From Clostridiales bacterium (GTDB lineage Bacteria; Bacillota_A; Clostridia; Saccharofermentanales; Saccharofermentanaceae), in the NCBI GenBank assembly GCA_024695545.1, contig JAILHZ010000154.1, forward strand, positions 1-5,786: a stretch of DNA of 5,786 bases, given 5' to 3'. Numbering within the stretch: position 1 is the stretch's first letter; each line of letters begins with the position of its first letter. A program made the translations under genes and the position numbers. The notes under the pieces were generated by a model. The model was not told the DNA's origin. It did not search any database and worked only from the letters and a program-made list of their open reading frames with translations. Below are positions 1 through 5,786 of this stretch, one piece after another.

Positions 1-1
1 T

Positions 2-190
2 CGTGCTCTGGTAAAGTATTTCGACAACATGTCTTCTGAGGATATCATCGGAGTCAATATTCCGACAGCAGTTCCGCTTGTTTATGAATTCGATGATGAT
101 TTCAAGGTGATCCGTCACTACTATCTCGGTGATCAGGAAGCTCTGAAGGCGAAGATGGAAGCTGTGGCGAATCAGGGCAAAAAGAGTTGA
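2..190 (+). CDS. gpmA: 2,3-bisphosphoglycerate-dependent phosphoglycerate mutase, C-terminal part
   Basis: Only the last 62 codons and the TGA stop are in the window; the gene starts upstream. The enzyme interconverts 3-phosphoglycerate and 2-phosphoglycerate in glycolysis and gluconeogenesis in the cytoplasm. The reading frame gives [11 protein letters not shown], then [15 protein letters not shown], then [14 protein letters not shown] and AVANQGKKS at the end. I recognise this as the C-terminal tail of GpmA: the E. coli protein has the same [13 protein letters not shown] block, a YYLG motif and an AVANQGK ending. The catalytic histidines lie upstream and cannot be checked. No terminator follows the gene, so some read-through into the TetR gene is possible. 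The stop codon is embedded in the TTGACA of the next promoter. As a housekeeping gene it is probably not functionally linked to the transporter genes. Confidence 0.93.
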   Translation, partial: RALVKYFDNMSSEDIIGVNIPTAVPLVYEFDDDFKVIRHYYLGDQEALKAKMEAVANQGKKS

Positions 191-215
191 CAACCTCTTG
201 GAAAAGGTGCATCAT
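187..215 (+). promoter_or_regulatory. Predicted sigma-70/sigma-A promoter of the tetR gene
   Basis: A perfect -35 box TTGACA (187-192) is followed after exactly 17 bases by CATCAT (210-215), which matches the TATAAT consensus at 4 of 6 positions. Transcription would start near 222, giving a leader of about 50 bases before the ATG at 271. The -35 box overlaps the stop codon of gpmA. A palindrome at 223-241 would cover the start point, which fits repression at this promoter. Assigned by inspection only. Confidence 0.6.
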
Positions 216-222
216 ATCGTTG

Positions 223-241
223 GTTATCGCTGATAGCTAAC
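223..241 (+). promoter_or_regulatory. Putative operator 1 (imperfect palindrome) before tetR
   Basis: The 19-base element GTTATCGCTGATAGCTAAC has inverted ends (GTTA...TAAC) and lies at the predicted transcription start of tetR. Its first nine bases, read on the other strand, are AGCGATAAC, which recurs exactly at 939-947. Its right half GATAGCTAAC matches GATAACTAAC (942-951) at nine of ten positions. It is 3 bases longer than the related elements at 936-951 and 5518-5533. The likely binder is the TetR protein encoded just downstream (autoregulation). This is inferred from position and symmetry. Confidence 0.5.
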
Positions 242-270
242 AATGATTACTTTTTAAGGAAAAACACCAA

Positions 271-888
271 ATGCCCAGAGATAAATCGGTAAGTCATGTG
301 AAAGTGAATCAGGCCATCAAGGAGGAATTCCTTGAGAAAGGCTTTGAAGGCGCATCGATAAGAAGTATCGGCGCGCGTGCGGGTATGACTTCCGCGGGAC
401 TCTATCGTCATTATCCGGATAAATCTGCTATGTTTGATGCGATCGTGGAACCACTGGTTTCTGCAATCTGCAACTGGACATCGCGGCACATCCGACAGAA
501 GTATGAAATGGTTGCCAGAAACAAGAACCATGAAGGGATCTTCGGTGAAACGATCATGGATCTGATCAAGACGGTGATCCTTCCGAGAAAAGAAGAGTTC
601 AGGCTTCTGCTTAATGGTTCCCGAGGAACGAAGTATGAGCATTTTATTCATGACTTCGTCAAGGAGAATCAGGCAGAGTTTATGAGGGCGCTTTCGTTTT
701 TTCGTGAAAAAGGATATCCGGTCCGTGATATAAGCGAAAAAGAGATGCATATGCTGCTTTCCGCTTATCTGACTGCCTGTTTTGAACCGATCATCCATGA
801 TGACGATGACGAGAAGATACAAAGTTACCTGAATACACTGGAGGAGTTCTTCATGCCGGGATGGATGAAGATCATGGGAATGACGTAA
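271..888 (+). CDS. TetR/AcrR-family transcriptional regulator
   Basis: This 205-residue protein is a typical length for TetR-family repressors, which bind DNA as dimers and release it when a ligand enters the C-terminal domain. The N-terminal DNA-binding domain spans about residues 11-57. It contains FLEKGFEGASIRSIGARAG and a recognition-helix region TSAGLYRHYPDK (40-51), the classic TetR pattern of G-hydrophobic-Y-x-H/Y-F/Y-x-x-K. Residues from about 60 onward form the variable, mostly helical ligand and dimer domain, which does not reveal the ligand. An acidic DDDDE run lies near residue 177, and the protein ends PGWMKIMGMT. The ATG at 271 has an AAGGA about 10 bases upstream (256-260). The gene has its own promoter with a palindrome at the start site, and a strong terminator after it, so it is a single-gene unit. 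It probably represses itself and the neighbouring ABC operon, whose promoter region carries a related palindrome. Confidence 0.93.
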   Translation: MPRDKSVSHVKVNQAIKEEFLEKGFEGASIRSIGARAGMTSAGLYRHYPDKSAMFDAIVEPLVSAICNWTSRHIRQKYEMVARNKNHEGIFGETIMDLIKTVILPRKEEFRLLLNGSRGTKYEHFIHDFVKENQAEFMRALSFFREKGYPVRDISEKEMHMLLSAYLTACFEPIIHDDDDEKIQSYLNTLEEFFMPGWMKIMGMT

Positions 889-889
889 G

Positions 890-912
890 AAAGAGCCGCA
901 AGGCTCTTTTTT
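890..912 (+). terminator. Rho-independent terminator after tetR
   Basis: An 8-bp perfect stem (AAAGAGCC 890-897 with GGCTCTTT 902-909) closes a GCAA tetraloop of the stable GNRA type. A run of six T's (907-912) begins within the 3' arm. It starts one base after the tetR stop codon, so it ends the tetR transcript and separates it from the ABC operon. Confidence 0.9.
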
Positions 913-923
913 ATTGCATAAGT

Positions 924-951
924 TATCATTCGATAGTTAGCGATAACTAAC
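924..951 (+). promoter_or_regulatory. Putative promoter -10 and operator 2 of the ABC/AraC operon
   Basis: The short gap between the tetR terminator and the first ABC gene must hold the operon promoter. TATCAT at 924-929 matches the -10 consensus at 5 of 6 positions, but there is no good -35 box 16-19 bases upstream. That would fit a promoter needing an activator. Twelve bases after the start of the hexamer is GTTAG-CGATAA-CTAAC (936-951), a palindrome with 5-bp arms and a 6-base centre, the same layout as 5518-5533. A second, overlapping inverted repeat pairs GTTATC (922-927) with GATAAC (942-947). Together these make a repressor site likely. The exact promoter hexamers are uncertain. Confidence 0.5.
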
Positions 952-963
952 CTACATACAAAT

Positions 964-970
964 AAAGGAG
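964..970 (+). promoter_or_regulatory. Ribosome binding site supporting a TTG start
   Basis: AAAGGAG (964-970) is a near-perfect Shine-Dalgarno sequence placed 9 bases before TTG at 980. The nearby ATG (973) and GTG (970, 975) codons are in other frames, so this site points to TTG as the start of the first ABC gene. A competing internal site GGAGAAG (991-997) lies 9 bases before an in-frame ATG at 1007. Confidence 0.65.
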
Positions 971-979
971 TGATGTGTT

Positions 980-2743
980 TTGGCAAAAGTGGAGAAGTAT
1001 GATCATATGAAGCTTATCCGGCAGTATGCCGGCGGGCATAAGAATCTGATCACACTCGGAAGATGCCTGGCGGGGGTCAGCGCGATCATGTCGCTGGTAC
1101 CCTTCTATGAACTTTGGAGGATCATTAAGATCGCCGTGGAAGGAGAGGATCCTGACCGGATCAAAGGGCATGCATGGATCGCTGTAGGAGTGACGGTCGG
1201 AGCACTTCTGGTGTATATTGTTGCACTTCTATGTACCCATGTTGCAGCTTTCCGTGTACAGGCGAATATGCGTAGCAGTCTGATGAGAAGGATCATCAAA
1301 CTGCCGCTGGGTGTTTTTGACGAGGATGGAACAGGTAAGATCCGGCGTATTGTCAATGATTCGACTGCGGCCACGGAAACATATATCGCCCATAACCTTC
1401 CGGATAAGACGGTGGCGGCGGTTACACCTGTCGGCCTGCTGGTCCTGATCTTTGCCTTTAACTGGAAGATAGGTCTGATTTGTGTGATCCCTGCGATCAT
1501 CGGATTTGCCTGCATGATGTCCATGATGGGAAAGAATATGCAGGAGAAGATGAAAGAATATCAGAATGCACTGGATACGATGAGCAGTGAGGCCACGGAA
1601 TATGTCCGCGGCGTTCCTGTTGTAAAGACATTCGGACAGACGGTGCATTCTTTTAAGAGGTTCAAGTCTTCGATCGACGGATTCGGAAAGTGGTCTACGG
1701 ATTATACGCTGACACTTCGGATTCCGATGATCGCTTTCATGACCTGTATCAATGCAATCTTTCTTTTCATCGTGATCGCGGCATATATCGTCACAAACGG
1801 CGGAACCACGACTACAGATATCTTAAACGTCATGTACTACATCATAGTAACGCCTCTTATTACGGTGGCACTGACTAAGGTAGCTTATTCAGGAGAGGCG
1901 GAGATGACGCTGATCGATGCGCTCAAGCGTGTAGACGGAGTCATGGAGATCGCCCCCCTTCCTGAATCAAATGCTAATGAAACTCCGAAGGACAGCGGAA
2001 TCACTCTCAGTCATGTCTCTTACCGATATAAGGATGCGACTCGAGATGCAGTTCACGATGTCTCGATGGAGATCCGTCCCGGTGAGCATGTTGCCCTGGT
2101 AGGACCTTCCGGCTCGGGAAAAACAACGCTGGCTGAATTGCTGGTTCGTTTCTTTGATGTATCTGAAGGTGAAATCAAGATCGGCGGAGTCGATATCAGA
2201 AAGATGCCGTCTGACAAGCTTATGAAGCAGGTTTCTTTCGTTTTCCAGGACAGCCGTCTGATTAAGACGTCGATTCTGGAGAATGTGCGGATGGCGCGCC
2301 CGTCGGCTTCGGAAGAAGAAGTCATGGCTGCTCTTTCGGAAGCACAGTGCCTTGATATCATCGAAAAACTTCCGAACGGCATTCATACTGTGCTCGGGGA
2401 GAAGGGTACCTATCTTTCCGGCGGTGAGCAACAGCGTATCACGATCGCGCGTGCGATCCTGAAAAATGCTCCTATTCTTATCCTGGATGAGGCGACAGCG
2501 TTTGCTGATCCGGACAATGAGATGAAAGTACAGGAGGCTTTCTCCAGAATGTCGAAAGATAAGACCGTAATCATGATCGCACACCGTCTGAGTACGGTAA
2601 CCGATGCTGACCGTATCTTCGTACTTTCCGACGGCAAAGTAGAAGAGAGCGGCAGTCATAATGAACTTATGGAAAAAGGCGGTCTTTATAATCGTATGTT
2701 TGAAGAGTACAGCCGTTCGATCGAGTGGAAGGTAGGTGTTTGA
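980..2743 (+). CDS. ABC transporter, fused permease and ATP-binding half-subunit (first of heterodimer; YbtP/IrtB-like)
   Basis: This 587-residue half-transporter has an exporter-type membrane domain followed by a nucleotide-binding domain. Six hydrophobic segments lie near residues 27-47, 65-87, 143-160, 163-182, 250-272 and 280-299. The ATPase domain (about 340-575) carries an aromatic A-loop around Y350, Walker A GPSGSGKT (375-382), Q-loop Q423, signature LSGGEQQ (479-485), Walker B ILILDE (499-504, catalytic E504) and switch H535, so ATP hydrolysis should be possible. The D-loop reads ATAFAD instead of the usual ATSALD. From memory of the family this is typical of siderophore-handling YbtP/YbtQ and IrtA/IrtB types, which import despite an exporter fold. 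The partner is the next gene, 2 bases downstream. The start is TTG at 980 on ribosome-site grounds; ATG at 1007 would shorten the protein by nine residues. The substrate is inferred, not shown; peptide or drug export remains possible. Confidence 0.9.
   Translation: MAKVEKYDHMKLIRQYAGGHKNLITLGRCLAGVSAIMSLVPFYELWRIIKIAVEGEDPDRIKGHAWIAVGVTVGALLVYIVALLCTHVAAFRVQANMRSSLMRRIIKLPLGVFDEDGTGKIRRIVNDSTAATETYIAHNLPDKTVAAVTPVGLLVLIFAFNWKIGLICVIPAIIGFACMMSMMGKNMQEKMKEYQNALDTMSSEATEYVRGVPVVKTFGQTVHSFKRFKSSIDGFGKWSTDYTLTLRIPMIAFMTCINAIFLFIVIAAYIVTNGGTTTTDILNVMYYIIVTPLITVALTKVAYSGEAEMTLIDALKRVDGVMEIAPLPESNANETPKDSGITLSHVSYRYKDATRDAVHDVSMEIRPGEHVALVGPSGSGKTTLAELLVRFFDVSEGEIKIGGVDIRKMPSDKLMKQVSFVFQDSRLIKTSILENVRMARPSASEEEVMAALSEAQCLDIIEKLPNGIHTVLGEKGTYLSGGEQQRITIARAILKNAPILILDEATAFADPDNEMKVQEAFSRMSKDKTVIMIAHRLSTVTDADRIFVLSDGKVEESGSHNELMEKGGLYNRMFEEYSRSIEWKVGV
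2727..2736 (+). promoter_or_regulatory. Ribosome binding site of the second ABC gene, inside the first
   Basis: GGAAGGTAGG (2727-2736) lies in the last codons of the first ABC gene and ends 9 bases before ATG at 2746. It decides the start: the longer in-frame alternative, GTG at 2725, lies upstream of this site and has no ribosome site of its own that I can see. The arrangement suggests translational coupling of the two subunits. Confidence 0.7.
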
Positions 2744-2745
2744 CA

Positions 2746-4479
2746 ATGATCCAAAAACTGATGCATAAATACGCGCTTTCCGAGCAGGGCGCAAAAGATC
2801 TGGTCAAAGCATGTGTCTGCTGCACGATCACAAACTTCGCCATGATGATGCCTGCCGGTGTCCTCTATATGCTCATCAAAGATCTTCTGGATGACAATCT
2901 TACGAAGGGCCGGATCGGCTTCTATGCAGCGGCTTCTGCCGTGGTCATCCTTCTAATTGCAATAACGAACTTTATTCAGTACAACGCGACATTCCTCTCG
3001 ACATACCGTGAAAGCGGTGTACGAAGGACTGCTCTTGCAGAAAAACTCAGAAAACTCCCTCTATCCTACTTCGGGAAGAAGAACATAGCTGACCTGACGA
3101 CGCACATTATGGGGGACTGTGCTTCGATCGAGACGGCATCCAGTCACTGGATCCCGGAATTGATCGGTGCAGTGATCTCCACAAGCGTCGTCGGACTCAG
3201 CTTGTTCTTCTTCTTTGACTGGAGAATGGCCTTGGCCAGCTTCTGGGTAATCCCGGTAGCATTCATTATCGTCATCAGCTGCTCCGGTCTGGAGAAGAAA
3301 GCGGTAAGAAAGAATTCCGCTGTAAAACTTGATATGAGTGACGGAATCCAGGAGTGCCTGGAGTCGATTCGTGATCTTCGTGCGAATAACGCAGAGAATC
3401 AGTATATGGAAGGCCTGGAAGGAAAGATTAAAAGAGTTGAGAAAATGGCTCTCTTTACAGAACTGAAAATGGCCGTGTTCGTTAATTCCGCGGCAATCAT
3501 CCTCAAGATCGGCCTGGGAACGACGGCCGTGGTCGGAGGTGCCCTGTTTGCCGATGGCAGCATCTCGATCCTGACTTTCTTTATGTTCCTGATGCTGGTG
3601 TCCCGTCTTTATGATCCGATGCAGATTACACTTCAGAACTTCGCGGCGATTATCGCAACCGGGGTTCAGTGTGAGCGTCTGGATGAAGTACTTTCCCACG
3701 AAGTTCAGATCGGATCGGATGTGATGAATAATCAGGGATATGATATCGTTTTCGATCATGTCGGATTCCAGTATTCTGACGATACAACCGTATTGAAAGA
3801 TGTCAGCTTCACCGCAAAACAGGGCGAAGTTACTGCCCTGATCGGACCATCCGGCGGCGGAAAGACGACGATATCCCGACTGGCAGCAAGATTTTGGGAT
3901 ACTTCCGAAGGGCACATTTATCTGGGAGGTGAGGATATCTCGAAGATCGATCCTGAGACGCTTCTTTCTGATTACTCGATCGTTTTTCAGGATGTTACCC
4001 TGTTTAACAACAGTGTCAAAGAGAACATCCGTATCGGCAAGGAAGGCGCTACAGATGAAGAAGTCATGGAGGCGGCCCGACTTGCCAACTGTGAGGAGTT
4101 CGTATCACTTCTTCCTGAAAAATACGATACGCTCATTGGTGAGAACGGAAGCGAACTGTCCGGTGGTGAGCGTCAGAGGATCTCGATTGCCAGAGCTTTT
4201 CTTAAGGATGCTCCGATTATTCTTCTGGACGAGGCGACCGCATCGCTTGATGCAGAGAATGAGACAGTGATCCAGGAAGCTCTTTCCAGACTGATCAAGA
4301 ATAAGACGGTTCTGATTATCGCACACCGCATGCGTACTATTGCCAATGCAGACCATATCGTTGTGCTGAAAGATGGTGTCGTTGCGGAACAGGGAAGTCC
4401 TTCGGAACTGATGGAAAAAGACAGTATCTATCGTCATATGACGGAACAGCAGCAGATTTCTCAGGAATGGAAGATGTGA
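2746..4479 (+). CDS. ABC transporter, fused permease and ATP-binding half-subunit (second of heterodimer; YbtQ/IrtA-like)
   Basis: This 577-residue protein (from ATG 2746) has the same architecture as its upstream neighbour and is probably its heterodimer partner. Hydrophobic segments lie near residues 21-48, 55-77, 138-157, 160-180, 245-268 and 272-288. The first contains an unusual cysteine cluster, ACVCC (22-26). The ATPase domain (about 333-565) has A-loop Y343, Walker A GPSGGGKT (367-374), Q-loop Q415, signature LSGGERQ (471-477), Walker B IILLDE (491-496, catalytic E496), a standard ASLD D-loop (499-502) and switch H527. Both subunits keep a glutamate after Walker B, so there is no obvious degenerate ATP site of the kind seen in many heterodimeric exporters. 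An in-frame GTG at 2725 would add seven residues, but the ribosome site favours 2746. It is co-transcribed with the first subunit and araC. The substrate is unknown; siderophore uptake is the leading guess. Confidence 0.9.
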   Translation: MIQKLMHKYALSEQGAKDLVKACVCCTITNFAMMMPAGVLYMLIKDLLDDNLTKGRIGFYAAASAVVILLIAITNFIQYNATFLSTYRESGVRRTALAEKLRKLPLSYFGKKNIADLTTHIMGDCASIETASSHWIPELIGAVISTSVVGLSLFFFFDWRMALASFWVIPVAFIIVISCSGLEKKAVRKNSAVKLDMSDGIQECLESIRDLRANNAENQYMEGLEGKIKRVEKMALFTELKMAVFVNSAAIILKIGLGTTAVVGGALFADGSISILTFFMFLMLVSRLYDPMQITLQNFAAIIATGVQCERLDEVLSHEVQIGSDVMNNQGYDIVFDHVGFQYSDDTTVLKDVSFTAKQGEVTALIGPSGGGKTTISRLAARFWDTSEGHIYLGGEDISKIDPETLLSDYSIVFQDVTLFNNSVKENIRIGKEGATDEEVMEAARLANCEEFVSLLPEKYDTLIGENGSELSGGERQRISIARAFLKDAPIILLDEATASLDAENETVIQEALSRLIKNKTVLIIAHRMRTIANADHIVVLKDGVVAEQGSPSELMEKDSIYRHMTEQQQISQEWKM

Positions 4480-4482
4480 TAA

Positions 4483-5478
4483 ATGAGCAATCAGAGTAAA
4501 CCGCATATCGGAACAGATGAACTCTTTGCCTTCATGAATGATACCGGCAGTATCCCCAAAGATCTCGGGACTGCCAAGATTCAGAGTGAACGGTCAAGAA
4601 GTGATATCTTATACTATCGCTGGGATCTGATGTTTTCTGAAGATACAGATGCCAGAAAGCATGATAATGCAGGGAACGATGAAGTTCAGATCATTTTCAA
4701 TCTTAATCAGGATATAAAGTGGCAGGTGGGGGAGGACCTCGCCTCGCCACATTTTCAGGAAGTGATCATGAGAAGCGGAGAGGTCTGCATATATAGAAAT
4801 AATGATATCGGAACCTCAATGTATTATCAGGGAGGCAAGCACTTCCGCTTTCGAAGCCTTCAGATGATGACTCTGAAATTCCGAGACATTCTCCGTCTGT
4901 ATTTTACTGACGAAGAGGCTGAACGAATAGAGGAAAAGGTGTTCCCCGAGGTGCAGAAAACACGGATCACGGCAGAGATGTTCCGGGTTTTGGCAGAGAT
5001 CGACAGCGTGGACAGATATGCTGAGTTTAAAGAAATGTATCTTGAAACGAAACTGATCGAAATTACGATGCTGGTTTTATTCGGGATCCTGCATGAAGAG
5101 AAAAAGGAAACGGACCGTCCTATGTCGAAGATCGATCCGATCGACCGGCTTTCGATGGAGCAGCTTAGAGAAAAGATACGGCTATACCCGTATGAGAACT
5201 ATGATGCGCCTGTAGTAGCAGCGTCTATGTCCATGAGCCTAAGTAAGATGAACAGGATATTCAGAGAGCTTTATGATGTTTCTCTTCATTCATATATTCA
5301 GGAAATGCGGCTCGAGTATGCTGCGAGACTTCTTTCTGAAGGTGTATGTAATGTCTCGGAAGCGGCAACTAGGTCGGGATATAACAATATGAGTTACTTC
5401 TCAAAAGCCTTTAAAAGCAGATACGGAATGATGCCGAAAGACTATCGTGAGCGAAAAGTGTTAGAAAACGATCTGTAA
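4483..5478 (+). CDS. AraC-family transcriptional regulator
   Basis: This 331-residue protein has the AraC/XylS DNA-binding domain at its C terminus (about 225-325). It holds two helix-turn-helix units. The first is around residues 242-266, APVVAASMSMSLSKMNRIF then RELYD. The second is around 290-317, with VSEAATRSGYNNMSYFSKAFK and the characteristic GMMPKDYR ending at 315-322. Residues 1-210 form a sensor domain with a beta-rich part near 65-125 (EVQIIFNLNQDIKWQV) and a helical part after 140. This layout recalls the PchR/YbtA type of regulators of siderophore transport genes, but the ligand cannot be read from the sequence. The ATG at 4483 is 3 bases after the stop of the second ABC gene, with GGAAG (4469-4473) upstream, so it is the last gene of the operon. 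It lies directly before a further ABC gene with a weak -35 box, a plausible target for activation. Confidence 0.92.
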   Translation: MSNQSKPHIGTDELFAFMNDTGSIPKDLGTAKIQSERSRSDILYYRWDLMFSEDTDARKHDNAGNDEVQIIFNLNQDIKWQVGEDLASPHFQEVIMRSGEVCIYRNNDIGTSMYYQGGKHFRFRSLQMMTLKFRDILRLYFTDEEAERIEEKVFPEVQKTRITAEMFRVLAEIDSVDRYAEFKEMYLETKLIEITMLVLFGILHEEKKETDRPMSKIDPIDRLSMEQLREKIRLYPYENYDAPVVAASMSMSLSKMNRIFRELYDVSLHSYIQEMRLEYAARLLSEGVCNVSEAATRSGYNNMSYFSKAFKSRYGMMPKDYRERKVLENDL

Positions 5479-5504
5479 TTGGTAGTCGAGATATCGCAGT
5501 GATG

Positions 5505-5510
5505 TATAAT
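5505..5510 (+). promoter_or_regulatory. Predicted -10 box of the third ABC gene
   Basis: TATAAT at 5505-5510 is a perfect -10 consensus, preceded by TG but without the extra base of a true extended -10. The best -35 candidate, TTGGTA (5479-5484), is 20 bases away, too far for a strong promoter. At normal spacing the sequence (GTAGTC) is poor. A perfect -10 with a weak -35 is common where an activator assists, and araC ends just upstream. Transcription would begin near 5517, inside the palindrome that follows. Confidence 0.5.
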
Positions 5511-5547
5511 CCATATAGTTAGTCGATGCTAACTATATGGATTTTTT
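5508..5547 (+). terminator. 15-bp perfect inverted repeat with T-run: araC terminator and probable operator 3
   Basis: The arm AATCCATATAGTTAG (5508-5522) pairs perfectly with CTAACTATATGGATT (5529-5543) around a 6-base loop, TCGATG. Seven T's run from 5542 to 5548 less the last base (5542-5547). As RNA this is a hairpin plus U-tract that could terminate transcripts arriving from araC, although the stem is AT-rich. As DNA its core GTTAG-N6-CTAAC (5518-5533) matches the layout of operator 2 and overlaps the -10 box and start site for the next gene. Both roles are possible at once. Confidence 0.65.
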
Positions 5548-5565
5548 GTCGGAAAGGAATTGCCT

Positions 5566-5786
5566 ATGTTTAAAAAAGTAGCTCCATATATCGGAGAATA
5601 CAAAAAGTACACGGTATGGGCGGTCATTTGTATGACACTTGGTATCATTTTCAATGTGCTCCCGTATTTCTTTTTGTATCAGATCATCGATCCTCTGACC
5701 CGGGGAGAGACGATCAGTTCTTCCTTCATTCTTGTAAGGGTGGGGATCATTGCAGGATGCGAGATCCTCTTTGCGGTCCTTTATAC
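5566..5786 (+). CDS. ABC transporter half-subunit, N-terminal part (third ABC protein)
   Basis: The gene runs off the window; 73 codons are visible. The sequence starts MFKKVAPYIGEYKKYTVWAV and has hydrophobic stretches near residues 16-40 and 55-73. It includes NVLPYFFLYQIIDPLTRGE, where the LPYFFLYQII block aligns in position with SLVPFYELWRIIKI in the first ABC protein. That placement and look are those of an exporter-fold membrane domain of the same family, so an ATPase domain should follow downstream. The ATG at 5566 has AAAGGA (5553-5558) 7 bases before it, and it is the first in-frame start after the hairpin. It is probably the first half of a second heterodimeric transporter paired with a gene beyond the window. 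No ATPase motif is visible, so the full domain layout is inferred. Confidence 0.82.
   Translation, partial: MFKKVAPYIGEYKKYTVWAVICMTLGIIFNVLPYFFLYQIIDPLTRGETISSSFILVRVGIIAGCEILFAVLY

Noticed and set aside
194..208. Possible terminator hairpin after gpmA (ACCTCTT with AAAAGGT)
   Set aside because: The stem is short with a mismatch, the loop would be almost absent, and no T-run follows; it also lies in the spacer of the tetR promoter.
247..822. Open reading frame on the - strand opposite tetR
   Set aside because: It is opposite a clear TetR-family gene, has no domain I can recognise, and nothing upstream resembles a promoter or ribosome site for it.
914..919. TTGCAT as -35 box for the ABC operon
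   Set aside because: It matches the consensus at only three positions and the hexamer 17 bases downstream (TTAGCG) is not a credible -10 box.
2725..2745. GTG at 2725 as start of the second ABC gene
   Set aside because: The strong ribosome site GGAAGGTAGG lies downstream of this GTG and at the right distance for ATG 2746, so the longer form is unlikely.
1967..2794. Long open reading frame on the - strand (275 codons) opposite the first ABC gene
   Set aside because: It lies antisense to a gene with intact ABC motifs, has no recognisable domain or ribosome site, and reads as a low-complexity shadow of the codon pattern.
3061..3915. Long open reading frame on the - strand (284 codons) opposite the second ABC gene
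   Set aside because: It shows no recognisable domain, is rich in His, Cys and Gln as is usual for antisense shadows, and lies fully inside a convincing gene.

Overview
The window looks like part of a Firmicutes (Clostridia, probably Lachnospiraceae-like) chromosome. The reasons are moderate GC content, strong AGGAG-type ribosome sites, short intergenic gaps, and protein sequences that resemble the TetR/ABC/ABC/AraC transporter loci common in that group. The taxonomic call is inference. All genes lie on the + strand, and almost the whole window is coding or recognisably regulatory.

Layout. The window opens with the last 62 codons of a phosphoglycerate mutase gene (gpmA), a glycolytic housekeeping gene. 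Its stop codon lies inside the -35 box of a promoter for a TetR-family regulator (271-888). A GC-rich hairpin with a T-run (890-912) ends that transcript. After a 67-base gap with a palindromic element comes a tight three-gene operon: two exporter-fold ABC transporter half-subunits, each a membrane domain fused to an ATPase domain (980-2743 and 2746-4479), then an AraC-family regulator (4483-5478). The gaps inside the operon are 2 and 3 bases. After araC there is a perfect 15-bp inverted repeat with a T-run, overlapping a consensus TATAAT. The window then ends inside a third exporter-fold ABC subunit (5566 onward), which is probably the first half of a second transporter pair.

How the parts may work together. 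The first two ABC proteins probably form a heterodimer. The ATAFAD D-loop of the first and the adjacent AraC regulator resemble siderophore-uptake systems such as YbtP/YbtQ with YbtA, or IrtA/IrtB, which use an exporter fold. An iron or metallophore role is therefore the leading guess, but export of a peptide or drug is not excluded. Three related GTTA...TAAC palindromes lie in front of tetR, the first ABC operon and the third ABC gene. Each starts 12-13 bases after the start of a -10-like hexamer. This suggests one repressor, most simply the TetR protein, controls all three units, with AraC as a second local regulator. There is no CRISPR array, insertion sequence, tRNA or rRNA in the window, and no clearly new type of system. 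The most interesting signal is this shared operator set and the double-purpose palindrome after araC.
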